Below, one piece after another: positions 7,649-14,936 of a stretch of 19,739 nucleotides of DNA. Below the pieces are notes generated by a model. The model saw nothing but the letters and a program-made list of their open reading frames with translations, did no database searches and was not told the origin of the DNA. The DNA is taken from the NCBI GenBank assembly GCA_964471215.1, contig CAYYFC010000029.1, forward strand, positions 1-19,739. The letters are read 5' to 3'. Within the stretch, counting starts at the first letter, position 1. Each line of letters starts with the position of its first letter. Both the position numbers and the translations under genes were made by a program. Source of the DNA: Archaeoglobus_B sp964471215 (GTDB lineage Archaea; Halobacteriota; Archaeoglobi; Archaeoglobales; Archaeoglobaceae).

Positions 7649-8528
7649 ACTTATTCCTCCTATAAGCCCTTATCATCCTATCTATCCCAGACCATATGCT
7701 TATAGGTTGAAATCCTAAATCTTTTTTAGCCTTTTCAATTTTAAAGACTCTGTCACATGCCAAGACCTTTATATGTTCCCTCGTAATACCCCTTCCGATC
7801 AGTTCGCAAACTCTAGCAGAGGCATATGCCACGTTCTTGGGAATTCTTATGACCGTGAAACTATTTGTTAACTTCTTTGCAGAGTATATCATTATATCCC
7901 TCTGTCTCTTGGGTTTTCCGCATATTATGTAGATTCCCCTCAAATCCTTTTTTATCGCCTTAACAAAACAACAAGCTACATCCCTGACGTATATAAATGG
8001 AATTCTGTTGTTTCCGGATCCTATTACCGGAACTATTCCTCTTTCCATTATTGAAAAAAATTTAAAATAAATTTTATACATCTCTCCATATATCGGCCCG
8101 ATCCTAAATATTACGTAATTCGGATGTGATCTGACTATTTCCTCTGCGATTGCCTTAGTCCTCGCGTACTCGCTATCGGGGTTTATGGGTGTGTTTTCAT
8201 CGGCCATCATGGGCGGATTTGAACCGTATACAGATACAGAGCTGGCAAATAATATCAACGATTTTTCCGGTATTGAATTCACGATTTTTTCTGTCAATTC
8301 AACATTTCCCTTCCACAGGGATTTTCTGTTCCAGAACTCAGTTGAGCCCGCTATGTGTATGATAACCCTTGCGTCCTTGAGTATTCTTTTGAGCTCCTCG
8401 AAATCGAAGGATGTGACTATTTCATTTTTCAGTCCACACCTCCTTCTGACTAAGGGTATTATTCTACCGTCGAACATCCTGTATACACAGTATCCGAGTT
8501 TGCCGCTTGCACCTGTTATGAATATCAT
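7635..8528 (-). CDS. NAD(P)-dependent epimerase/dehydratase (extended SDR)
   Basis: This 297-residue extended short-chain dehydrogenase has the N-terminal nucleotide-binding TGASGKLG (5-12), DARVIIHIAG for the Rossmann strand, ASSVSVYGS with the catalytic Ser, and YARTKA carrying the YxxxK pair. FRIGPIYG and FIYVRDVA are typical of sugar-nucleotide epimerase-like members. The substrate cannot be read from sequence: nucleotide sugars are commonest, but a lipid or isoprenoid substrate is possible given the GGGP synthase directly downstream. Its start overlaps the mch stop by four bases (ATGA) and its end overlaps GGGP synthase by 14, which shows tight coupling. The residue after TGASGKLG is Tyr, and the early domain is short but complete. 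Family secure, role unknown. Confidence 0.85.
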   Translation of the reverse strand: MIFITGASGKLGYCVYRMFDGRIIPLVRRRCGLKNEIVTSFDFEELKRILKDARVIIHIAGSTEFWNRKSLWKGNVELTEKIVNSIPEKSLILFASSVSVYGSNPPMMADENTPINPDSEYARTKAIAEEIVRSHPNYVIFRIGPIYGEMYKIYFKFFSIMERGIVPVIGSGNNRIPFIYVRDVACCFVKAIKKDLRGIYIICGKPKRQRDIMIYSAKKLTNSFTVIRIPKNVAYASARVCELIGRGITREHIKVLACDRVFKIEKAKKDLGFQPISIWSGIDRMIRAYRRNKYGKG

Positions 8529-9457
8529 AATCCATATGATTTTAGGAGTATTTCAGGGTTTAGAGTCCCGTATGAGTAGAACCCACCATTAACGTCATTT
8601 ATCAAAACCCTGGCAGGTGAAAACACATCCGGATCGAGCTTGTATATATCTCCTACATCCTTCACTATCTCGTAAAAAGTCTTTCCGTAGTATTTAGTCC
8701 TGTCAAACGTTATGTTCTCGAGCACACTGTCAAACCCGTCAACGGTTAAATAAACACTACCGTAATAACATATGCTGTCATTTGCAGCTGCCATCGTTCT
8801 CATCTCATCCTCCATTATGGGCGCAACAGGGCATTTACCCATAGCGTTCCTTATCTTCCTCACATCGAAACCCATACTTTTTGCCCTGAACAGAGCGTTT
8901 TCGATGACCCTACCAGATATCTGTATTACTCCGACAAGAGATCTTATGGATGTAACTGCTATGTAAACCTCCGAAGCCTCAACATCGCACTCCTTTGCTA
9001 TATATTCGACTACCCTTTCATCCGGAATTCTATCGGATTCTATTGTTACAACCGCGTATTCGGCATCATCCTCGTAATCTAGGTAATCGAATATTTCCTT
9101 CGGCTTTAAGGCTAGGGCTCTGGCAGGTCCGCTTGCAAGTCCTTTAAAGTCATTCAGCTCGATCTTCCATCCGGCCATCTGGCAACCGAGGCATGACAGG
9201 TCGGGAAAATCCGTGTAGACATAAACGAATGGCGTCTGAACATCCCTTATATCTTCGAGCTGGATATTTACGCCCGATAGGCCTCCCATGGAAATCTGGA
9301 TAAACATCATTCCGGCATCGTAACTACCCCTAACAGCCACTCCGCAGTCTATGACTGTTGCACCGTTATTTAATCTATATGATTTAACACCGTAGTCTTC
9401 TTCAAATTCAAGCAGATCCTCAAAAATGGAATAAGCTCTTTCGTTTACACTGATCAA
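8525..9457 (-). CDS. mch: Methenyltetrahydromethanopterin cyclohydrolase
   Basis: The 310-residue product matches Mch, which interconverts 5,10-methenyl- and 5-formyl-tetrahydromethanopterin in methanogenesis and its reversal. Landmarks: SVNERAYSIFE at the start, NGATVIDCGV, SMGGLSG, AGWKI, ASGPARALALKPKEI, YEDDAEYAVV, QISGRVIENA, APIMEDEMRTMAAANDSI, YYGSVYLTV, YGKTFYEIV, and a C terminus with INDVNGG. Several positions conserved in Mch proteins I remember are different here (CLGCQMAGW rather than a SQKAGW-like segment; VTSIRSLVGVIQ rather than a PTASIVGSVQ-like one), so it may be a divergent ortholog or a second copy. It overlaps leuD upstream and the epimerase downstream by four bases each. 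An operon with leuD and a lipid gene is not an arrangement I know. Confidence 0.88.
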   Translation of the reverse strand: MISVNERAYSIFEDLLEFEEDYGVKSYRLNNGATVIDCGVAVRGSYDAGMMFIQISMGGLSGVNIQLEDIRDVQTPFVYVYTDFPDLSCLGCQMAGWKIELNDFKGLASGPARALALKPKEIFDYLDYEDDAEYAVVTIESDRIPDERVVEYIAKECDVEASEVYIAVTSIRSLVGVIQISGRVIENALFRAKSMGFDVRKIRNAMGKCPVAPIMEDEMRTMAAANDSICYYGSVYLTVDGFDSVLENITFDRTKYYGKTFYEIVKDVGDIYKLDPDVFSPARVLINDVNGGFYSYGTLNPEILLKSYGL

Positions 9458-9939
9458 TATCTCACCTCCATCAATTTTTTATAGTAATTTATTAAACCGC
9501 CACTTTTAATGATATCTAGGAGAAATTCTGGAACGGGTTTAAGCTCGTACTCCTCACCCTTTGTAATATTTATTATTTTATTATTTTTATAATCGATTTG
9601 AAGTTCATCTCCATCATCTATTCTATCCGTTTTCTCGCATTCGAACACGCCCAGCCCTATGTTTATTGCATTTCTGAAGAATATCCTTGCAAATGATTTA
9701 GCAACAACTATTACACCCAGTGTCTTTAATGCAAGAGGGGCATGCTCCCTACTGCTTCCGCAGCCAAAGTTTTTGCCAGCAACCACGAAATCACCGGCCT
9801 TAACATTCCTTGCAAATTCAGGCCTTATGCTCTCGAAAACGTGTTTCGCCAATTCATCTGGATCGTTTATTACCAGATATTTCCCCTGAATTATGACATC
9901 TGTGTCGACATCATCGCCAAACTTCCAAGCTACTCCCAT
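9454..9939 (-). CDS. leuD: 3-isopropylmalate dehydratase small subunit (LeuD type)
   Basis: The 161-residue product is the small (swivel-domain) subunit of a two-subunit aconitase-like hydro-lyase. With a LeuC partner, not in this window, it isomerises 2- and 3-isopropylmalate in leucine synthesis; some archaeal relatives act on citramalate-derived or homoaconitate substrates. Diagnostic segments: GDDVDTDVI (8-16), KNFGCGSSREHAPLALK in the middle, and AKSFARIFFRNAINIGLG. The substrate loop reads KYLVIND. A V after YL favours the isopropylmalate type over the YLRT type described for homoaconitase. It heads an operon with mch, an epimerase and GGGP synthase, overlapping mch by four bases. The ATG follows a TATA-like box by 15 bases, which suggests a leaderless or very short leader. 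Confidence 0.88.
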   Translation of the reverse strand: MGVAWKFGDDVDTDVIIQGKYLVINDPDELAKHVFESIRPEFARNVKAGDFVVAGKNFGCGSSREHAPLALKTLGVIVVAKSFARIFFRNAINIGLGVFECEKTDRIDDGDELQIDYKNNKIINITKGEEYELKPVPEFLLDIIKSGGLINYYKKLMEVRY

Positions 9940-9954
9940 AGAGACAGATAAACC

Positions 9955-9967
9955 ATACCTTTAAAAA
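9955..9967 (-). promoter_or_regulatory. TATA-like promoter for the leuD-mch-epimerase-GGGPS operon
   Basis: On the minus strand TTTTTAAAGGTAT lies at 9967-9955, 15 bases upstream of the leuD ATG (9939). The spacing puts the transcript start close to the start codon. No other good promoter is seen inside the four-gene operon, where genes overlap. Confidence 0.42.
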
Positions 9968-10000
9968 TGTTTTTTAATGTATGAGTTGCCACCCAAAATT

Positions 10001-10020
10001 TGAGATCATCTTAAATCTCA
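10001..10020. repeat. Small inverted repeat between purF and leuD
   Basis: TGAGAT (10001-10006) and ATCTCA (10015-10020) form a perfect 6-bp inverted repeat with an 8-base spacer. It lies about 35 bp upstream of the leuD TATA-like box and about 80 bp past the purF stop. It could be an operator or simply chance. Confidence 0.3.
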
Positions 10021-10100
10021 GTGGAAACTTGTGCGCCCGATTAAACGGATACAAACTTCAAAATCATAAATTTAATAATTTTAAAAGATAAGCAAAGTGA

Positions 10101-11468
10101 TTACTCGATCTCGCAGATTTCACCAGGTACATGGACGGGATAAATACCGGTAAGGCATGCTAAGCATAATTCATCCCTGTCAAATCCTATAGCTTTTATT
10201 AATCCGTTTAAGCTCAGATAGGATAAACTATCGGCACATAGTATTTTCCTTATTTCCTCAATACTTCTGCCACTCGCTATAAGCTCCTCTCTTGTAGACA
10301 TGTCAATTCCAAAGTAGCACGGAGCGATTATGGGTGGACTGCCAATTCTCACGTGAACTTCTTTTGCACCTGCATCTTTGACCATTTTAACAATCTTCTT
10401 CGAAGTCGTACCTCTTACTATGCTGTCATCTACCAAAACCACTCTCTTATTGTAAATATTTTCTTTAACTATATTAATCTTTAATCTTACAGATATCTCC
10501 CTAGCCTTCTGTTCAGGCATTATAAATGTTCTTCCGACGTATCTGTTCTTTATAAGGGATTCAAGATAAGGTATCCTTAATTCATGCGAAAATCCTATTG
10601 CGCAGGTAGTCCCGCTGTCGGGGATGGGTGATACTATATCACACGAAACGGGGCTTTCTCTTGCAAGAATTCTTCCCATTTTGTATCTGGCTTTATAGAC
10701 ATTCACACCATCCAGAATCGAATCGGGTCTTGCAAAGTATATGTATTCGAACACGCATCTCGCAAGTCTCTTCTTTTTGCATATCCTTATAAACTCCGCA
10801 TTTCCGTCTTCAACTATTACAGCTTCACCCGGTTTCAGATCTCTTATCTTCTTCGCACCTATGGAATCCAGCGCGCAGCTCTCACTGGCTATGACGTAAC
10901 CGAAATCCGTTTCTCCTATGCAGAGCGGTCTGAAGCCAAGCGGGTCTCTGTAAGCTATCAAAGTGTCGTTGAATATAGCAGTAATAGAATAGCTGCCTAT
11001 CAGCTTGCGCGTTAGAAGCTCAAGGGCTTTAACTACATCGTTCCTTATTAAAAATGACGAAAATAGCTGGGCTATAACTTCCGTATCTGTATCTGTCAGG
11101 AAAACCTTTCCTTCGTTCTGAAGCATTATCTTGAGCTGTGAGTAGTTCACAAGATTTCCGTTGTGACCAATTGCAAGTTCTCCCGCTTTTGACCTTACAA
11201 ATATCGGCTGTGCATTTTCGATTTTTGATTCACCAGTTGTTGAATACCTTACATGTCCTATCGAAATCTTACCTCTAAATTTTTTTAAAATATTGTCGTT
11301 AAATACCTCTGTTATCAATCCCATCCCCTTATGAAGTTTTATGCTATCGGATCTGATTGCAATTCCCGCAGATTCCTGTCCTCTGTGCTGAAGCGAGTAT
11401 AGGGTATAATACGTTATTACGGATGTTATTTCTGGATTTTCACTATAAACACCGACAACACCGCACAT
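10101..11468 (-). CDS. purF: Amidophosphoribosyltransferase (PurF)
   Basis: This is the first enzyme of purine synthesis: it moves the glutamine amide nitrogen onto PRPP to give phosphoribosylamine. The 455-residue protein begins MCGVVGVYS, so Cys2 becomes the N-terminal nucleophile after Met removal, with no sizeable propeptide. Glutaminase landmarks are LQHRGQESAGIA, GHVRYSTTG and GHNGNLVN. The PRPP-binding loop is VVLVDDSIVRGTTSK near residue 345. Cysteines in RCVFEYIYFARPDS, PCYFGIDMS and LCLACLTG match the four ligands of the [4Fe-4S] cluster in the Bacillus-type enzyme. Its ATG overlaps the rpl37e stop by one base (TAATG), the known archaeal lsm - rpl37e - purF order. Confidence 0.95.
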   Translation of the reverse strand: MCGVVGVYSENPEITSVITYYTLYSLQHRGQESAGIAIRSDSIKLHKGMGLITEVFNDNILKKFRGKISIGHVRYSTTGESKIENAQPIFVRSKAGELAIGHNGNLVNYSQLKIMLQNEGKVFLTDTDTEVIAQLFSSFLIRNDVVKALELLTRKLIGSYSITAIFNDTLIAYRDPLGFRPLCIGETDFGYVIASESCALDSIGAKKIRDLKPGEAVIVEDGNAEFIRICKKKRLARCVFEYIYFARPDSILDGVNVYKARYKMGRILARESPVSCDIVSPIPDSGTTCAIGFSHELRIPYLESLIKNRYVGRTFIMPEQKAREISVRLKINIVKENIYNKRVVLVDDSIVRGTTSKKIVKMVKDAGAKEVHVRIGSPPIIAPCYFGIDMSTREELIASGRSIEEIRKILCADSLSYLSLNGLIKAIGFDRDELCLACLTGIYPVHVPGEICEIE

Positions 11469-11647
11469 TACAACCTATTCTTTTTCTTTTTTATCCAGTT
11501 ATAACTTCTGAGCTTTTTACTCCTACCAAATCCGCACGCAGAACAGTAACCCTTTCTCCTATGAAACGACACCCTTCCGCATCTCCTGCACTTTATGTGT
11601 ACTATTTTCCTACCCCTTTTTCCCATTGAAGCCGTACCGTCCGACAT
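11468..11647 (-). CDS. rpl37e: Large ribosomal subunit protein L37e
   Basis: This small gene encodes 59 residues. The start is the ATG at 11647 and the stop is the TAA at 11470-11468. The protein has the family N terminus (GTASMGKR) and a four-cysteine zinc ribbon, IKCRRCGRVSFHRRKGYCSACGFG, with C20, C23, C35 and C38, followed by a very basic tail (KKLRSYNW and KKKKNRL). L37e binds rRNA in the large subunit of archaeal and eukaryotic ribosomes. It sits six bases after the Lsm stop and overlaps the purF start by one base, so all three are likely read from one transcript. The length and cysteine spacing are normal for the family. Confidence 0.95.
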   Translation of the reverse strand: MSDGTASMGKRGRKIVHIKCRRCGRVSFHRRKGYCSACGFGRSKKLRSYNWIKKKKNRL

Positions 11648-11653
11648 ACCACA

Positions 11654-11878
11654 TCACTCTGATGGTGATATGAATATGACAGTATCTCCCCTAATTATAA
11701 TACTTCCGAGTTTTCTGACAACTTCACCGTTCTGGATCTCTTCAGCGTTCTCGAGTACAAGATTCATGTGTATATCATAACCGTTTAATATGCCTCTGAA
11801 TTCCCTACCCCCCTTTAATCTTACCAATACTGGTGTTTGTAGCGCCTTATTTAACACATCCATAGGTTTTTTTACCAT
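11654..11878 (-). CDS. Sm-like (Lsm/SmAP) RNA-binding protein
   Basis: The 74-residue archaeal Sm-like protein forms a ring that binds U-rich RNA. The Sm1 motif is visible as VRLKGGREFRGILNGYDIHMNLVLENA and the Sm2 motif as GSIIIRGDTVIFI. The ATG at 11878 is preferred because GGAGGAG lies seven bases upstream. A longer frame opening with TTG at 11893 would put that ribosome-binding site inside the gene. It is followed after six bases by rpl37e and then purF, a conserved euryarchaeal operon. Length and motifs are typical of SmAP1. Confidence 0.93.
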   Translation of the reverse strand: MVKKPMDVLNKALQTPVLVRLKGGREFRGILNGYDIHMNLVLENAEEIQNGEVVRKLGSIIIRGDTVIFISPSE

Positions 11879-11884
11879 TACCTT

Positions 11885-11936
11885 CTCCTCCAAAAGCGTT
11901 TTTTAATTTGCTCTTCTCTTGAATATTTAAAAATAT
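11885..11936 (-). promoter_or_regulatory. Promoter and ribosome-binding site of the lsm-rpl37e-purF operon
   Basis: On the minus strand a TATA-like tract (ATATTTTTAAATATT, 11936-11922) is followed about 30 bases later by the strong ribosome-binding site GGAGGAG (11891-11885) and the ATG at 11878. Unlike the leaderless-looking genes at 297 and 2833, this operon should have a short leader with a Shine-Dalgarno site. The site also decides the lsm start. Confidence 0.6.
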
Positions 11937-11939
11937 CGG

Positions 11940-12400
11940 AGGTAGTAAATCGTTGAGGCGTAGGGCATACCAAAATGGATACTGCTTAATATACAATAAG
12001 GAAATAAAAGATATAATGGGATTTTTAAATCTAATGAAAAATTTACTAAAACCGGGATATTCCCATTTTAAAGCCAGTGCATACTGGAACGAGTTTGTTT
12101 TGGATTACATGCGTGGACTATTCACAAAGATGAGAATTACAAGTATTTAAGAAACAGTAGGAAGTATTAAATACCTTTATTAAATACCTTTAAGTTGCTC
12201 AACTTAGAGAAGCCATCAGCCCGTAAGGGTGATGACGGCGTTACATGTAAGGCGGGCTATGTGGTGCCCGTCGATGTAGCTCCCGATGAACCACTAATAA
12301 AGATGAGGTGGCTGAGGGAGAAGCCCGTGCTCATAGTTCAATATCCCAAATATAAAGCACGGGCAACCACCACTCGTAAACCTTTACTATGTTCTAAACT
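11940..12400. other. Gene-poor intergenic stretch with two hairpins and possible mobile-element debris
   Basis: I see no convincing gene here. Hairpin A (12214-12234) pairs CATCA-CCC with GGG-TGATG around a GTAA loop with one bulged G. Hairpin B has a perfect 9-bp stem, GCCCGTGCT (12323-12331) with AGCACGGGC (12356-12364), and a 24-base loop. GGTGG just before it and CCACC just after could extend the pairing. GAGAAGCC occurs before both hairpins. A TTAAATACCTTTA word is repeated in tandem around 12165-12192. An open frame from 12195 to 12404 spans both hairpins and vaguely recalls the variable C-terminal tail of a TnpB transposase, so this may be another IS605-type remnant or a structured RNA. 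Neither is proven. Confidence 0.35.
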
Positions 12401-12877
12401 ATGAAAGTTCATATGAAGAGATACATGCTGAGGAAGAGGAATGCCAGAGCAATTTCCAATTTCTTCAAAGATGAATTTAACGTCGAGATAAGGGGAGAGA
12501 TGGAGAAGTTCGAGTTCAACGATATCTCGATAATAACCGTTAACGGAGAACCGATAATTCTGGAATATCAGGGAAAGCTCTACTTTACAGTATACGGACT
12601 GCTAAAGTTCAAACCCGAGAGGGGTAAAATAGTCGTTGATGAAGGTGCAATGCCCCATATAATGAGAGGAGCAGATGTTATGAGGCCTGGAATAGTTTAC
12701 GCAGATGAAGAAATAAAGAAGGGAGAGTTCGTGTACGTAGTTGTCGAAAAAAAGGAGACACCGATAGCGGTTGGAATAGCACTGGTAGACGGCAGGGAAA
12801 TGAAGGATGGAAAGGGAAAGGTCGTGAAGAACGTACATCACATCAAAGATAGGATCTGGAAGTTCTTCTTCAAGTGA
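12401..12877 (+). CDS. PUA-domain RNA-binding protein (MCT-1/Tma20-like)
   Basis: The 158-residue protein has an N-terminal pre-PUA domain (about 1-80; LRKRNARAISNFFKDEF, then INGEPI-like VNGEPIIL and GKLYFTVYGLLKF). A C-terminal PUA domain follows (about 82-158) with KIVVDEGAMPHIMRGADVMRPGIV and GEFVYVVVEKKETPIAVGIAL. This two-domain layout is the archaeal counterpart of MCT-1/Tma20, proteins tied to translation initiation and ribosome recycling in eukaryotes; the archaeal function is inferred. An alternative ATG at 12413 would remove four residues, and no clear ribosome-binding site decides between them. It is convergent with the ACT-domain gene, about 67 bases away. Confidence 0.87.
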   Translation: MKVHMKRYMLRKRNARAISNFFKDEFNVEIRGEMEKFEFNDISIITVNGEPIILEYQGKLYFTVYGLLKFKPERGKIVVDEGAMPHIMRGADVMRPGIVYADEEIKKGEFVYVVVEKKETPIAVGIALVDGREMKDGKGKVVKNVHHIKDRIWKFFFK

Positions 12878-12910
12878 TAGAAATCGACTATTGGTAGGGG
12901 CATCTATTAA

Positions 12911-12929
12911 TTTCAAAGGAGATTTGAAA
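12911..12929. repeat. Inverted repeat between convergent genes
   Basis: TTTCAAA (12911-12917) and TTTGAAA (12923-12929) form a perfect 7-bp hairpin with a GGAGA loop. It lies between the stops of the PUA gene and the ACT-domain gene, where it could mark transcript ends for both. Archaeal termination usually relies on T tracts rather than hairpins, so the role is uncertain. Confidence 0.35.
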
Positions 12930-12944
12930 ATTTGAAGCGGGTTG

Positions 12945-13442
12945 TTAGCTTATGACTATCTTCTGGACACCATCCACCTCCAAAAACTTATCTACGAGTC
13001 TCCCTGGAATCTTCCCGTTTGTTACGACCGTTAATTTTGATTCAACGCTTAGATCCGGATCTTCCGCAAGTATATACCTTATTGATATACCCTCCTTTGC
13101 CAGGATCGACGTAATCCCGGCAACTATTCCAACCTTATGGCTTTCAGCGTATACTTCTAAAACCCCGTATCCGAGAATTCTAGCAACCTCTGTTATATTT
13201 GCAACCGGCCTTAAAGCTGAAAAGACCTTTTTAAGCTCCTCGTCGCTCTCTATGTTCTGAATTGCCATCACCACAACCTTTCTGTCCACACCCAAAGCCT
13301 CAGCTATTTTCGTCGGAACGAGCTCGATATCTCCGCAGTACGCTTTTCCATCCTTAACGGAAATTCCCAGTCTTAAAAATTCCTTTGCAACTACTATCTG
13401 TGAAGGATACTTTTCAAATTTTTCGGCAATTTTCTTCCACAT
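12945..13442 (-). CDS. ACT-domain regulator of amino acid metabolism (COG2061-like)
   Basis: The 165-residue protein has two parts. The N-terminal part (about 1-65) has a helix-turn-helix look (YPSQIVVAKEFLRLGISV, then VPTKIAEALGVDRKVVVMAI). The C-terminal ACT domain (about 90-165) is visible as GYGVLEVYAESHKVGIVAGITSILAKEG followed by ISIRYILAEDPDL. ACT domains bind amino acids. This archaeal family is usually annotated as an allosteric regulator of amino-acid metabolism, with a link to homoserine dehydrogenase proposed but not demonstrated here. It lies 32 bases downstream of the TraB-family gene on the same strand, with AT-rich TATA-like sequence in the gap, so it may have its own promoter. 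Confidence 0.82.
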   Translation of the reverse strand: MWKKIAEKFEKYPSQIVVAKEFLRLGISVKDGKAYCGDIELVPTKIAEALGVDRKVVVMAIQNIESDEELKKVFSALRPVANITEVARILGYGVLEVYAESHKVGIVAGITSILAKEGISIRYILAEDPDLSVESKLTVVTNGKIPGRLVDKFLEVDGVQKIVIS

Positions 13443-13474
13443 GATTAAAAATATAACTCATTGGATAAATAATT

Positions 13475-14665
13475 TTAGCTGAAAAATCCACCAAACATTC
13501 TCAGTATAACCTCTCTTATATCGATTCCGGTCATGCTCATGACGTAATAGATACCATAAAATGTCCCGATCATACTACCGATATTCGTCATGGCTGCTAC
13601 GAGTAAAATCCTAAATACCTTGTTGTTCAATAATTCCCTGAGATTTTCAGCTCTTACTAGTAAATCAAAGTCTTTGGATGTGGGTTTTCTCATCTTCACC
13701 TCTACAAATCCCGATATCCATCCAGCAGCAATTAAGGGACTCAGAGATGTGAGCCATGCGCATAGAAAAGCCGAGAGGACGGATAAAGGATGTGCCCTTG
13801 CAATTAATGCCCCGACTGCTGAAAGAATACCGTTTATCAGAAACCAGTACATAAAGGCCTTCAAAGCCATCTCAGAGCCCAAGTTTAAAAGTATGTAAGC
13901 GAATGTAACGGCTATGAGTGATGTCAGAGTAAAACCGATTGCCTTGAATACGTCAAATCTCCTCTCCTTAACACTCGTAAGCTCCGATATGCTCGGCAAT
14001 TTCTCCGGATTTTTCAAAAAATACTCTATACCTCTTTTGTGACCTGCACCGACGATGGCGACTATAGAATCGTATTTTTTCTGTGCGTTGATAAGGTTGT
14101 ACGCCATGTAAGCATCCCTCTCATCTATTAAAACCTTTGATGCATTCGGAGCAAATTCCCTGAATTCCCTGACAATTCTGTCGATCAAATCCTCTTCCAG
14201 AAATCTATCGACCTCTATGTCATCTCTCTTAAAAATACTTCTCATCAGATGAAGTGTGATCTTCAACTTTTCCAGAAACCTCAGAGACTGCCAGAATCTT
14301 TTAAATGTTATGGATATATCCCTGTCTATAAGCAGTATGTCCGCTCCAATCTCTTTTGCCTTTTTTATGGCCGCAAGCATCTCTTCTCCGGGTCTGACAT
14401 TCAATTCCTTTCCAATCTTCCTCTGATAATATGATAAAATTATCTGAAATAAAAATAGGAACAGATCACCCTTTTTTATGACATCAAATATACGTATTTC
14501 CTGCATCCTGTTCTGTGTCAGGGCGAGAAACCTCTTGTAGCAAAGCTCAAGAGCTACAGCCTTGGGCTTGATCTCTTCGATTACCCTCTCAACCTCTTCG
14601 ACGCTTCTCCTTGAAACATGAGCTGTGCCGATTATTTTAATCATCAAACCTAGATTCAACGGCAT
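13475..14665 (-). CDS. TraB-family membrane protein
   Basis: The 396-residue protein belongs to the TraB/PrgY/GumN family. The N-terminal domain shows IIGTAHVSRRSVEEV and PKAVALELCYKRF, followed by GADILLIDRDI and the conserved VAIVGAGHKRGIEYFL near residue 210. The C-terminal half has several hydrophobic helices (about 240-345 and 360-385), consistent with a polytopic membrane protein. Bacterial relatives block peptide pheromone signalling and the fold is thought to be related to Tiki-type proteases; the archaeal role is unknown. Two starts are possible. The ATG at 14665 gives this length. The ATG at 14644 removes MPLNLGL, places IIGTAH at the usual N terminus, and would be leaderless behind GTTTAAAC at 14667-14674. 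I slightly favour the shorter form biologically. Confidence 0.85.
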   Translation of the reverse strand: MPLNLGLMIKIIGTAHVSRRSVEEVERVIEEIKPKAVALELCYKRFLALTQNRMQEIRIFDVIKKGDLFLFLFQIILSYYQRKIGKELNVRPGEEMLAAIKKAKEIGADILLIDRDISITFKRFWQSLRFLEKLKITLHLMRSIFKRDDIEVDRFLEEDLIDRIVREFREFAPNASKVLIDERDAYMAYNLINAQKKYDSIVAIVGAGHKRGIEYFLKNPEKLPSISELTSVKERRFDVFKAIGFTLTSLIAVTFAYILLNLGSEMALKAFMYWFLINGILSAVGALIARAHPLSVLSAFLCAWLTSLSPLIAAGWISGFVEVKMRKPTSKDFDLLVRAENLRELLNNKVFRILLVAAMTNIGSMIGTFYGIYYVMSMTGIDIREVILRMFGGFFS

Positions 14666-14900
14666 AGTTTAAACGTTTCCTTAACGCGAATTACAGGAAA
14701 ATTCATATAATATGAGAAAAATCCAGAATTATGAGAGAATTCTTAAAAATTTATTTTTATATATTTATGAAATGCTTGCATATTTCGCTGATGAAGAGAA
14801 AATACGTGTTGATAAAAGACGTAAACATTTTTAAACATGGATATGAAGTTTTTATCAGAAGCGATTGATGCATACGGTAAACCTTAGAGGGTGTCAATGG

Positions 14901-14913
14901 AAAATATTAAAAT
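14901..14913 (+). promoter_or_regulatory. TATA-like box of the split tRNA-Leu gene
   Basis: AAAATATTAAAAT ends 25 bases before the first tRNA base at 14939, the expected distance for an archaeal tRNA promoter. It now drives only the tRNA 5' half and possibly the integrase. The rest of 14666-14938 is AT-rich and holds no gene I can support; a 33-codon frame from about 14770 has no family resemblance. Confidence 0.45.
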
Positions 14914-14936
14914 TCAGATGTGATTGATATAGTTTA

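Noticed and set aside
11953..12150. 65-codon frame upstream of the hairpins
   Set aside because: TTG start, no ribosome-binding site, no family resemblance, and an AT-rich random look.
12195..12404. 69-codon frame as a real gene
   Set aside because: It starts with TTG, runs through both hairpins, has no ribosome-binding site, and only vaguely resembles a transposase tail; kept as debris within the intergenic entry.
14780..14880. C/D box small RNA (CTGATGA near 14790)
   Set aside because: A box-C-like word is present but no CTGA box D or second pair at proper spacing follows.
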